NCBI GenBank assembly: GCA_020736575.1 | Contig: JAGPYM010000006.1 | Location: 1,240,001 to 1,304,000, forward strand | Direction: 5' to 3' | Source of the DNA: Thelonectria olida | Taxonomy: Eukaryota; Ascomycota; Sordariomycetes; Hypocreales; Nectriaceae | Length of the DNA stretch: 64,000 nucleotides | Shown here: in pieces, positions 22,412 to 32,442 of the stretch | Numbering within the stretch: position 1 is the first letter of the stretch | Layout of the letters: each line of letters begins with the position of its first letter | Program-made: the position numbers and the translations under genes | Notes under the pieces: model-generated | What the model was told of the DNA's origin: nothing | The model's database searches: none | What the model saw: the letters and a program-made list of their open reading frames with translations, nothing else

Positions 22412-22807
22412 GTTGAAATTGTTATGGAAGTTGTTTATCGAGTATTGAATGCGTTCGGTTGATGAGACCGGTTGTTGTGCGTGCGGTTGGGACTATGGAG
22501 AAGAAAAGTAAGGGAACAAGTAGGGGAAACGAGCATGTATTATAGTTAAAGGCAACGGCTATTCATTACATATTACCCTTACTTCGAAGTGAATAGGTAA
22601 GGAGGAATGGTGTAATTCAGAGAGAAGCGTCTTCATGACTTACATATTCACTTTCCAGCAAGACTGATCGCAAAACCTCTACGCATCAAATGAGAGCCTG
22701 AATGAATGAAACGAATTGCTGTGAAACTAGCAATGCACTCCGTAACTAACAAATAAAATAAGTATACTAAATGGACGTAAATGATGGTGTGCATCTGTGC
22801 TACACCA
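22412..22807. other. intergenic spacer
   Basis: About 400 bp, A/T-rich (several runs of A and T around 22550-22780), between the small cysteine gene start and the end of the next minus-strand gene. I see nothing in it beyond a probable 3' UTR. Confidence 0.5.
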
Positions 22808-23746
22808 TCACCTACGTTCCTGGAAAAGAAGGCTAAAGGAAGCCGTGTCGATTTGGCCTTGGAAGGCCCTGGAATTCTCCGTCCCCTTCATGTCCCCGAA
22901 TGTCTGCTCCACGCCCTTCTGGGCCGGGCCGACGATTCCCTGCATGCCCCAAGACTTGTCCAGCGTCATCTTCCCAAACGTCTGCTTGGTGTGGCTGGCC
23001 TTTGTGGCCTCGGTGGTGCGCCGGCAGAGGTCCTGCAGCTCGACAATGATGCGCGAGTCTTGCCGGGTGGTCTTGAGGGCTCTCCGGCCCTGGACGAGGT
23101 GTTCCATCGTGGCGACCAGGTCTGCCTCTTGGACGCTGAATTGGATGTCGAGCTGGTCTGATGTCGATTGGCTGGTGATGATACTACCAGGAGTCAGAGG
23201 CCGTCGTAGGTTTTTGGTTCCGGTCCCGAGGTGGTCGGCTCACAGATTGATCGACACTAAGACGGCGGTGAAGGTATGGTGGACTGAGCTGAGTTCAGTG
23301 TTGAACTTCTGAATGCTCAAGTCGCGGTCGGCCTCGTTTTCACTAACACGGGAGTCGACTCTGTTTCCGCATATGCAGGTGTAAGTGGCGATCCACACCG
23401 GTCAAGGGTTCGAGGGCGGGGGAGTTGGGTAGATACAGCTGACTTACCCGTTGGTGAGAATGCTATGGCGAAAGTCCTGGCAGATTCGCTTGATGGAGTA
23501 GAGAGGGTCGTATAAGTCCAGCTGCTGAAGCAATGGAGGAAGCCGCTCGGCCGATTCCGAGGTGTCAGTCAGTCGGGCCGTCAAAGTCGTCAAGGCGCTC
23601 CGAGTCTTCTCGAGGTGCTCCCTCGACGTATCGAGCTCTGGTGGGGCTACAGTGAAGTCGTCAATAATATCGACGACCGCTTGAGCGCTCTCTTTCGCCA
23701 AAGTAGCAGCTTTCAACACACCGGAGCTGGCGTCTGAGGAGGCCAT
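22808..23746 (-). CDS. PigL_N / fungal STAND N-terminal-domain-like protein
   Basis: Helical protein of 259 residues resembling the N-terminal domain found on fungal STAND (NLR-like) proteins and in azaphilone cluster protein L. Exons are 23746-23448, 23360-23244 and 23171-22808, all joined in frame. The start is MASSDASSGVL; an upstream open frame exists but is leader. Visible are an amphipathic start (LAKESAQAVVDIIDDF), a heptad-like helix with the family pattern SREHLEKTRSALTTLTARL, and a C-terminal patch GTENSRAFQGQIDTASFS. That patch resembles the small N-x-S-R-x-x-x-G motif at the end of this family. There is no NACHT, NB-ARC or ankyrin part, so it is a stand-alone domain. Function is unknown; in related proteins the domain takes part in signalling or self-recognition. 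Confidence is high for the gene and moderate for the family. Confidence 0.75.
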
Positions 23747-25607
23747 TGTGACAGAAGTCCAGCGGGGTTTCTCAAGATATAGATGAGGAAAGGAATGCGT
23801 GACCCAGGCCGCAGAAATGCAACACAAGACAAGCAATAAGCAGCATCAGGCTAGGGCGGTCTTGGATGGCAGAATCCCACAGCGCTTGCATGAGAAACTA
23901 GGCCTGTTTGATGCTTCGAAGCAATCAGGAGTCGAAGAGCAAGACATTCAGGGTTTGTGAGCAAGCCACCAACACACACGCACACCCACACAAGTCGATG
24001 TCGGCGCCTAGAAATTATAGATACCAATTGGCGTCGTGGAATGACTGGAGGTAGCTTGAAAGAAGACGGTGTTGGTCGGCCGGAGGTTTGTTGTTAGTGG
24101 TGTTGGTGGTGGTGTTGGTTCTCTTGGAGAAGGTGAACAGCAGCAACCAACACATTTCAACCCCCAAAACCCCGCCATCTACACAGTCACACCATATTCA
24201 AGACCTCCGTTAGACCTAAAGCTTAACCCACGTTTATCCACGCGTCTCCATTCCGGCGTCTCGCCGTTGGTAGATACACATGGCCACTTAGACGCTGCCT
24301 GCCGCAATCTGAGACACCAAAGCGCTTGTTTAAAAGCAAACAAAAGTGCACATCGTAAACACCCGCGCTTAGTAGGTCAGTTCTATTGATCGAGACGAGT
24401 TCGTCGAGCAAGGGACATCGGAAACAAACGAGAAAAGGGTCCAGGCCTTGTTCCCAAAGGGTTCACACATCAAACAGCACTTCACCAACACGACTGCCAC
24501 TAGCGGGAGCGTCCTCATCCAGGGCATTGTGATTGGAGACGTTCGATTAGACCGTAAGTCAAGTCTTGGCTTCCTCGCTATTGACGATCCCTTGCCTAAT
24601 GCTGGTACATGGTGGGCAGGCCCTCCTCGGCTTCCCGGAATAGACTCAACAGACGCTCTTGGGCCAGGGCCAGGGCCAGAGACGGACTTCTTGTCCACTC
24701 CCGGGCCCTTTCCAATGTGCTCCGAGGTCCCTCTTCACTCTGCGGAGAATATTCCATCGCGAGGGTGCAGAAACAAGTCGTCATGTGGCAGGATTGGATT
24801 TGGCACGTCAATTCGAGGTATAACATGAGTGGGAAGCAACACAATGCACGTCTTGTCGGCTCGAGTCAACTGTGAAGCCCGTACATGCATAAATTGTACT
24901 TTCCATTGCTCTTGCTTGGAGGCACAGCGTCTCGCAGATTGCGTACGCATGCTTACCATGATGCATACCGTGGCGTGCTTCTTGCATGGACATGTGGAAG
25001 ATGGCAATTCGAAGGCCAACTCGCATTGCGCCGCTTCCTCGAGTGTAGATGGCCCATCGTCAGCCAAGTGAGAAGACGCTGAGCAAGCCTCAACATCTCG
25101 ATTAGCCATTGACCACTGGCCTGAGAAGGCCGTCTCACTGGAAAGAGCCTCATGTTAGGCGGCCGTATTTTCAATGCAACCCAACACTGACATCACGACG
25201 TGCGGGGTTCTGGCTGTGCATGTCCGCGGATGGCCTCACCTTTTTGGTTGCGGAGGATTCATTGGATGGGTGCTCGGCACGACTCCAACGAATCTGCACC
25301 TCACGTCAGAATCCCCGAGTTTTGTTGCTTTGTGCTGCACTGAGACCAGGCAGCAGTGCGCTTGGCTGCCTCGTGAGGCTGAAACACCTGATGGATGGAT
25401 GCGAAGAGACCAACTCTCATGTTGGTTGCGCATTCATGCTGCGTAGCACTGCTGGTCAAATAAACTGCCATTGGAAGTAGATAAAATAATCGTGCATAAA
25501 TAGCCTACAGTATGCGCTCTTCAACTTCTCTGTTCTCCCTCATCTTACAGTGAACTGCCAGCTTCACGCCCAAGATAGACTCAATTGACTGACACGACAT
25601 TGCAATC
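23747..25607. other. intergenic region with a possible gene fragment
   Basis: About 1.9 kb without a complete gene. Around 24385-24560 on the plus strand a frame reads DRDEFVEQGTSETNEKR, then ALFPKGSHIKQHF, then SVLIQGIVIGDVRLD, and ends at a GTAAGT donor. The latter part resembles the small repeat-like motif at the C-terminus of PigL_N-type proteins. I cannot connect it to a start codon or to further exons, so it may be a relic. The last 120 bp holds TA-rich sequence (GCATAAATAG at about 25493) that may be the AAA ATPase promoter. Confidence 0.35.
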
Positions 25608-28358
25608 ATGTCCTTGACAACTCGTACTCGTCAGAATGAGGCTGATGATTCAGATGCGTCTGAAGTTCAGGTATGTCCGCATCCCATCTCACAGCAAGGG
25701 GCCACCTCTAACCTCGCCTTCTAGGTCATGGACAAGCCAACCGAATACAAAGGCTTCATCGACATTTCCCAGTACCACAAGTACGGCTCCAGCAGCCGTC
25801 GCGTAGAGCTCATGCCAACCGAGGAATTTGTCCCCGAAAAGCCCAAAAAAAGCACCACCCACAAGAACAGCAATGCCCACGACTACAAAGATCATGCCCT
25901 CGTGTTGCGCCGTGTTTGGGAGCAGTACATGAGGGTACCGAGGCTAGTCAGTGTCGACCTGGAGATTCACTCGAAGAGACTCTGCCAAGCCTACAGGGAG
26001 ATTGCCGCCGACTGCTACGATGACCTGGATCTGACCACGTACCCGATCAAGATGAAGACGCCGTTCAGGTCTCTCTTCTTCCATCGCAACGCTGTTAAGG
26101 CTCTCGCCTTGGATGAGACCATCGACCCGGAACTCGGTCGTGACGTCCAAGTACTGAACGATTTTATCGAGAACAACGGCCTCTTGTCAAGCATCATACA
26201 CGACTACAACAAGTTTGCCCCCGAGGGAAAGATCCCCAACGAAATTCTCTGGACCGTCTTTCGCCCCAACGGCCTCGTCGTCCTCACCTTGGACGGCGTC
26301 AGGGAATGCTGGATCTGCCGCGAGGTTCGCATTCGCCAGATACATGGCAGCTACAGCTGGATCATGGCCGGCTTACGAGTCGGGTATAATGGCCGCAAGC
26401 CCAACCTCGAAATGAAGACCTATTTCTTCCCTCCCTCTGGCCAGAAACTCTGCAACATTGCAGACCTGCCTGCTGTGCCAATTGAGTACTGCCAGGACTG
26501 GCCTGAGGTCAAGGAGACGCTCGTCAAGAGGTCGTGTAGTCTTCAGAAGATCCTTGGTCCCAAGTTCGACTCCTTTTCGCCCCAGATGTACACCGGTCCT
26601 GCATGGGAACAGGGATATCTCTCTTTCAACGCCCTCCCTGACTCAGCGCTGTCTGATTGCCAGCTCGACGAGCGCGTCATGGTCGACTTCAAAGGCATGC
26701 GCAAGCACAGTGCACAGCCTCCGCAGCCCTTTGACGAAATGCAACGTCTCAAGCGAAGACAGGACAAGACGAAGCCAAAGGAAGCGCCAAGGGGTATGCT
26801 CTTACTTGACCTACCTGAGCCACCCAGGCATATTGCACCCCCCAGCAACGTACCAATGCCTCCAATGCAACCAGGACCAGTCTATCCTCCTGCTCCGGCA
26901 CCTTCGGTATATCATCATTATTACACGCCTCGTTACGCGCCTCAGCCGAGACACAGACCTCACAAAGGACCAGGACATGTCGCTCACTCTTCCGATTCGT
27001 CCGAATCGGACGATTGGGAGCTCGCAGAATACGACCCGCCGCGCTTCGACTCCAACGACAACGCGGACATTATGGAGTTCAAGACGTACGGCAACTCAGA
27101 AGACGTCAAAGACGTCGGCGACAACCACGAAGATGACCTCGTTTCTCTTTGCAGGCTGGCCGAGGAGTGCTACAACATCTCTCCGGAGGAGTTCCAGCTG
27201 CTGTTTCCAGCCCTCGTCCCAGCGTTTGGGATGAAGGACAAGGAGTGGCGGTGGGTACTCAGCGATGAACTGAAAGACATCCAGTGGAACACGGCCGCCT
27301 TTGAGGCCCTGCAGCTCGAGGGCGGCACCAAGAATCTCATCCAGGCGTTGGTCAAGGGCCACAAGAGCAAGGCTTCCTTTGACGACGTTGTGCCTGGAAA
27401 AGGCCAAGGGCTGGTCTTTCTCCTGCACGGGTAGGCGTCAACCCCTTACATCGTCTCTCGCAGATGGCTAACCACCATGTAACAGGAAACCAGGGTTGGG
27501 AAAGACACTCACAGCTGGTAGGCATTTTCATCCTCGCAGGCAGCTGATGTGCAATACTGATCATGGCTCCAGAGAGTGTGGCCGACTATCTCGAGCGACC
27601 ATTGTATACGATTGACGGCGGAGAGCTGAGCACCAAGGCTGCGAAGCTCGAAGATGATCTGGAAGACATCTTTGCTCTCACGCGACGATGGGACGCTGTC
27701 ATGCTCCTCGACGAGGCCGACGTGCTCCTTTGCAAGCGAAAGTCGTCCGAGATGGACCGGAATGCTGTTGTTGCCGGTACGTGCACTCCCCTTTCCACAA
27801 GACTACGCGGCTAACCTAGTTGCAGTGTTCCTGAGAAAGATTGAGTACCTCCAAGGCGTCCTCTTCTTGACGACCAACCGCAGGCAGGACTTTGACGATG
27901 CGTTCAAGAGTCGCATTCACCTCACCGTCTCGTACCCCGACCTGTCCGAAGCGGCTCAGTCGGCCATTTGGAAGCGGCTGGTTTCGACCAACAAGAACAT
28001 CCAAGTTGATAACTTGTGGGTTGACGAAGCCTTTGCTGCTCTTGGAAAGCTCGGATTGAACGTAAGTCAGCTCTAGCATAGGAACTACGGGACACTCACT
28101 AATACCGCACAGGGTCGAACTATCAGGAACTTCCTTCGAACTGCCGTGTCGTATGCTCACTCGAGAGACGAAGCGCTGGGTGTCCGTCATGTACTCGAGA
28201 TTATCCAGACGGAACTGAAGGGCGAGGGCTTCAACGTGTTTAGCCTCACAGCAGAGGAACATGCTGGGTTGGCCAAGACTCACGAGGCACTGAGCGAGTT
28301 GCAGCATCTTGTCAATGCCTCTGAGCCTCACTTCAGGTATCACGGTCTTGAACATTGA
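25608..28358 (+). CDS. fungal AAA+ ATPase with large N-terminal region (DUF7025-like)
   Basis: AAA+ ATPase of the large fungal family that carries an uncharacterised N-terminal domain. Six exons: 25608-25670, 25725-27430, 27486-27517, 27573-27776, 27826-28061 and 28113-28358, total 828 residues. The Walker A loop GKPGLGKT is encoded by a 32-nt exon, the third. Walker B is VMLLDEADVLL, sensor 1 is LTTNRRQDFDDAF, and the arginine finger region is FKSRIHLTV. The N-terminal part contains FRSLFFHRNAV, TVFRPNGLVVL and a WIMAGLRVGYNG core matching the fungal pattern. A Pro-rich and His-rich disordered linker (around residues 375-450) precedes the ATPase. Cellular role is unknown; members are often expanded in pathogens and saprotrophs. 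The duplicated tRNA-linked segment begins about 90 bp after its stop. Confidence 0.88.
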
Positions 28359-28449
28359 AGAGATTGTGCTACATAGGTAGACCAGATTAATGGAACAAAA
28401 AGAAGAGTGGGATGCAAAAAACGCGAATGATTTGGCGTTATCGTTCTTT

Positions 28450-28570
28450 GGATACCTCTGCTCATCTAAAAGTAAGGTATCCAATTCTATTGCCTTGTGT
28501 TGTTGCCGTTCACCTTTTTGGCTGCTTGTGGAATTTTACGACCATTGGCACGTCCGGACGATTGCTTTGA
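28450..28570 (+). repeat. duplicated segment, copy 1
   Basis: Diverged copy of the segment that also follows each tRNA-Leu gene. It shares the CCAATTCTATT start and the CTTTTTGGCTG core with copy 2. In the shared frame it reads IQFYCLVLLPFTFLAACGIL, against VQFYSFILLSIFLAGCAIF in copy 2. No tRNA precedes it directly. Confidence 0.6.
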
Positions 28571-28630
28571 TGGGTCCATGCTTTCCCAGCTGTATAGTGC
28601 CTTCCCCCTCGGTCAACCGTCATCAAACAA

Positions 28631-28737
28631 GGCCGTTTGGTGGAGTGGTCTAACACGTACGACTCAAGATTAGTCTTGATTCTGTAAAAGGATTTCGTAT
28701 CTCGCAAGAGGCCTGGGTTCGAATCCCAGAGCGGTCA
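28631..28737 (+). tRNA. tRNA-Leu (anticodon CAA), intron-containing
   Basis: Complete class II tRNA. The acceptor stem GGCCGTT pairs with AGCGGTC before the discriminator A. The anticodon arm is TACGA-CTCAAG... with anticodon CAA, reading UUG. An intron of about 25 nt follows the base after the anticodon, and the stem resumes with TCGTA. A long variable arm (TCTCGCAAGAG) and a perfect T arm (CTGGG TTCGAAT CCCAG) follow. A T-run just after the gene serves as the RNA polymerase III terminator. Confidence 0.93.
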
Positions 28738-28745
28738 ATCTTTTT

Positions 28746-28900
28746 GTAACTCACTGCAACACCTCTACTGCTTCTGGCATTGTCCAATTCTATTCTTTTA
28801 TCTTGTTGTCCATCTTTTTGGCTGGTTGTGCAATTTTTAGAGGCATTGACACTTTCGAAGAGATCCGACGTGAAAGGTGGGGGAGCACGGACGTGGATGC
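28746..28900 (+). repeat. duplicated segment, copy 2 (tRNA-proximal)
   Basis: Follows the tRNA-Leu terminator directly and matches copy 3, which follows the other tRNA-Leu gene on the opposite strand. One frame reads NTSTASGIVQFYSFILLSIF and continues LAGCAIFRGIDTFEE before drifting to a stop at 28913. Against copy 3 most differences over the core are silent in this frame, so it comes from a protein-coding gene with a membrane helix. Confidence 0.75.
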
Positions 28901-29248
28901 TTGCCCCACATAATCCGGTCGGAGATCAGGCCGGGTTGTCATCTTGGTTCATCCAAGGCAGAACCGAAGTCATTCATCCGAAATAAAACCAACAAACATG
29001 TTTCAAAGTGCAAAAGCAGTGATCAAATTTTTTTTAGAAGAGAAAAAGGCATTTGAGTCACTTACAGCTTCTGTAGGTAGGTACTTGAAGAGCGATCTCA
29101 TGTGTCTCCGTAGCGGTGCCCCTTCCGCCACAACACCACAAGCACCTCAGGCAGAGATGTTGATGAGGAAGAGGCTGAGATGGCAAGACCCTCGACGTAC
29201 CAAAGTACATGAATCGAATTGCTAGCACTGGTTTCCATCAGGGCTTCC

Positions 29249-29282
29249 AGAGACGGATGGCTGAGCGGTTGAGTGCTCTGCA
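29249..29282 (+). pseudogene. tRNA-like 5' fragment
   Basis: A sequence resembling the 5' half of a class II tRNA (GACGGATGGCTGAGCGGTTG, then AGTGCTCTGCACG), with a D-arm-like part. No matching T arm or acceptor 3' strand follows at the right distance. It is probably a broken tRNA-Leu or tRNA-Ser copy, in line with other tRNA rearrangement here. Confidence 0.4.
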
Positions 29283-29605
29283 CGAACACGATGCTGACGA
29301 TCAACGAGTCGAACAATCCTACATCAGCTGCACGATACTACACTACCTACCTAGGTACCCTGCAGTGGCTGTCTTTTTCTTTGTCCTTTTTGGTTTTTAA
29401 AATAGCGAAACACACACCTCTTACTCGTTTCGTTTCGTTCTTCGTACTGCTCAGGGACCCGGTCGACTGCATCGCCATCCGATAAAAACTCGCATAGAAC
29501 AAGCTTACGTTCTTCAATTTCTTCTGCATTTTCATACAGTAGTATCACTAGTACAGTAGCCCAGCTTCACATCAAAGACCACTCTAACTTTACGGGTCTG
29601 TCAAG

Positions 29606-29959
29606 ATGAACGCTCTCCAAGAGAATTCATTTGCGCAGCCCAACCTCAACCGACCGGCTCACTTCGTAGATAATGGTTTGTATCAGGCTTGAAATTCATG
29701 TAGCGTTTACGATATTGCATTCGCAAACCCACGAGCTCGCCTGGTATTCATCGGAGGCTACACATACGCCCGGCTTGCCGTTTGACCAAACAATAAGCGA
29801 CCCATCATTGACCTCTTTGCGTGACGGGATGTTGGCTGATTCTTCTATTTGGCTGTGCCGTGGACCTAACATCATTTCACAATAGGTCCTGTTTCAGACG
29901 ATCATGGGAAGGCAATCATGAATAATGAGGCGCCAATTGAGAGGCCTTCCGTGCGATAA
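29606..29959 (+). CDS. candidate two-exon micropeptide, 47 residues
   Basis: An ATG with fair context (TCAAGATGAACG) opens MNALQENSFAQPNLNRPAHF and reaches a GTTTGT donor at 29676. A CTAAC branch site and a CACAATAG acceptor at 29885 lead into PVSDDHGKAIMNN and on to a TAA at 29959. The joined frame has 47 residues, rich in Asn and Pro, with no hydrophobic segment or cysteines. The support is only the splice signals and phase, and such a model can arise by chance. No family recognised. Confidence 0.3.
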
Positions 29960-30091
29960 CAATGGTGCATATATCTCTCGATGATCTAGACTCCTGCCTC
30001 TGCGCATAGCTCTCAGTTAGTGAGTGTTTACTCTATCAAGTGACGCTGTTCGCCTGTTGCCAGCTGTTCGCCAGCTCAAGTTTGCCAGCCA

Positions 30092-30157
30092 GAGTCTAAC
30101 AGTGAATCATCCTCTCATAAGTAAGAGTTTGACAGTGAATCACCCTCTCATAAGTAA
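30092..30157 (+). repeat. 33-bp tandem direct repeat (2 copies)
   Basis: Two adjacent copies of a 33-bp unit beginning GAGTYTRACAGTGAATCA and ending CTCTCATAAGTAA, differing at three positions. It sits about 120 bp before the GIY-YIG gene start, in its presumed promoter or leader. Confidence 0.85.
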
Positions 30158-30273
30158 GAACTGCTGCATCACCCCCCGAACTCCGCCTCTCCTCATTTCT
30201 TCCTTCATCATCACCTTCGCTTTCCTACATTCCTCCAAGGCAAGCTTCTATCACACAGTCACATCGCGTTATC

Positions 30274-32442
30274 ATGGCCTCACCTGCTCCCGCAGCCGCA
30301 AGTCCCCCTCCCATCAGAGGTTGGGCCTGCGTCGTGCTGGAGTCATGGGACCCCCGATCACCCAATGTCAGCCTTCCGCAGGGACTCACACCCGGGCTGA
30401 GTGTCCAGAAGGACGATCAGGTTTGGGCCTTCAAGGTCAACAGTGGATACGCCTACATCCATCTCTCTCGTGGCCAATTACGCCAGCGAGGTATGTCATG
30501 TTGAATCATTTACGCTTGGGGAATTCCTAACTTGAATATGCAGGATGGGTTCCTTGCACAATCCTGAACAAGGGAAATCAACGCGTCGACCCTCTGCCCA
30601 TCGAACTCATGTCGCAAACGCAGCCCCCCGTACATGATGCGTCCTTGACCAACCCATCTGAGAACACCTTGCAAGAGACTCTTCGTTGCCTTTGGCAGAC
30701 CATCATCAACGAGCAATCTCTCATCACCGAGGCCATCCCTGGAATGTCGGACACAGCCAAGAACATTCTATTCCACAGCTCGGCGGCCTCGTACGCCGAT
30801 GCCGTTTACAATTGTACGTCTATTACCTTCAATCATGTCTTCAATCATATTCTAACTCTTAGCCCTTCAGGCATTATACCCCAAGCTCGTACCATTATGG
30901 CCAATGGATCATTCACACCCGAAGATCTGAGAACTCTACCGCAAATCAGAGACGGGTATCCCAGGCATGCTGGGATTTACCTGATCATCTATGGCGAATT
31001 CGGTGGTCGAAACGCCGGTCCTCGAACGTTTCACACGGCTGTATATGTTGGTCAGACCATCAACTTTCAGCAACGCCAAAGGGATCACAAGAGTCCTGCT
31101 CACCGCGACAGACACACTTCTCACTATCGCCTTGCCAGCAAAGCTAAGCAAATGCTAATGGTGCCTATTCTTCTGGAAACTTCCAACCAAATTCCAAGTC
31201 ACTTTCTGGATATTGCTGAGTTTTCCATGGTGTGTCTCTTCAAGGCCTGGTATCCTGGCCTATTCGCACCATCTAACGCAAATGTGATGGGAGCCTATGC
31301 GACCGACTTCGACTCATGCACAACGTTTTCTCAAATAATTGAACGGGTTTCCGATCGAACAGGGTGGGCTCCAACTCCAGCTTATGGCTTGAACTGGATT
31401 ACTCCGATCCTCCGGCTCCACGCTGCAGTTCAACCATGGACTTCATTGTATGACCAGGACAAGGAGATGTTTGTTTTCCGAACTCGACGAAGCATTTCAG
31501 TGAGAGAAAACGAAGCCCATGTAACCTGGAATGGACAGGAGAAGATCCGAATCCCCATTGAACTCGCACGTTATGCGGCACTTCGACACCAGCAGACAAT
31601 CCATCTTGTGGTTGAGCTACACAAGCGTGGTAGCGAGTACCTCACCCACCCATTCCGCTATGTCCGTCTGCCACCGAGCATTGGCCAGAACTCAGAGCTA
31701 GAAAAGCTCAAAGCAGTTGCTCTCAAGATACAGTGGCTGTCCAACGGAACCATGGAGTGGCAAGAGGCCTACATTGAGCGATCGAAGATTTGGCCACACA
31801 TCAACCGCCAGACTCCTGTCCTGCAATACTACCAGACAGGGCTCATGATACTCTGCGACATCGAGAAGATCAGCTACTCCGGAGGTCCCGACTGGCTTCC
31901 CCGTCTGCACCCAGGAAAAGTCTACTTCTTGCGGTATGACCACCTTGGTCAAAAGTATGTCGTTGAGATCGTTCAGAAGCAAGTCATTCCATGGCCGCGG
32001 GATCACACAATGCAAGAGAACACGCAGAGACTCACCCAGATGTTCCCCCAAATCTTGAACGCCGACACTATCATCGGACCACGGCCTGCCGCTGATTTCT
32101 TTATTGACACCCGATATGCCTGCGACATGTGCTATTCTCAGCGTACTGTAAGTGGTCCCCTTCTGTTCTAAGCACAACTACTGACAGGTTCAACAGACAA
32201 CACCATGCAAGTACAGCCCTAATGACCATTCATGCCAGTGCTGTAGGCCCCTAAACCGTCCATGCACTTGGTCAAGAGGTAGTCAGGGCTTAGAGGATTT
32301 TGTTCAAGGCGGCCCCCTCGAGGAGCTTGGTATCGCTGTGCCTCTCACCAGAAATGTTGGTCCGCAGATTTTCGTAATGGCAATCCCCCCCTTCGATACG
32401 AATCTCGAGAATGAAGAGCATGGACAACTGGAGATTGAGTGA
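30274..32442 (+). CDS. GIY-YIG nuclease-like protein with C-terminal zinc-cluster-like motif
   Basis: Four exons, 30274-30490, 30544-30813, 30871-32147 and 32197-32442, give 669 residues. Residues 1-90 look like an SH3-type barrel: DQVWAFKVNSGYAYIHLSRG then GWVPCTILN. Residues about 195-300 match the GIY-YIG endonuclease fold: GIY at 197-199, YVG at 221-223, Arg231/Arg233 and a His in QRQRDH, Glu279 in DIAEFSMVCLFKAWYP as likely metal ligand, and an Asn-rich end. The middle (300-570) is unfamiliar. The C-terminus has six Cys spaced C-x2-C-x8-C-x8-C-x2-C-x6-C (580-611), close to a fungal Zn2Cys6 cluster, but at the C-terminal end and partly created by the last splice. The second intron is 57 nt without a stop, so its retention keeps the frame. 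Function is inferred only: a DNA-cutting or DNA-binding role. Confidence 0.8.

Larger units (their letters stand above)
28738..29605. other. accessory intergenic region after tRNA-Leu
   Basis: Holds duplicated segment copy 2 (about 28746-28900), a partial tRNA-like sequence near 29250, and otherwise A/T-rich sequence with no gene I can support. Confidence 0.5.
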
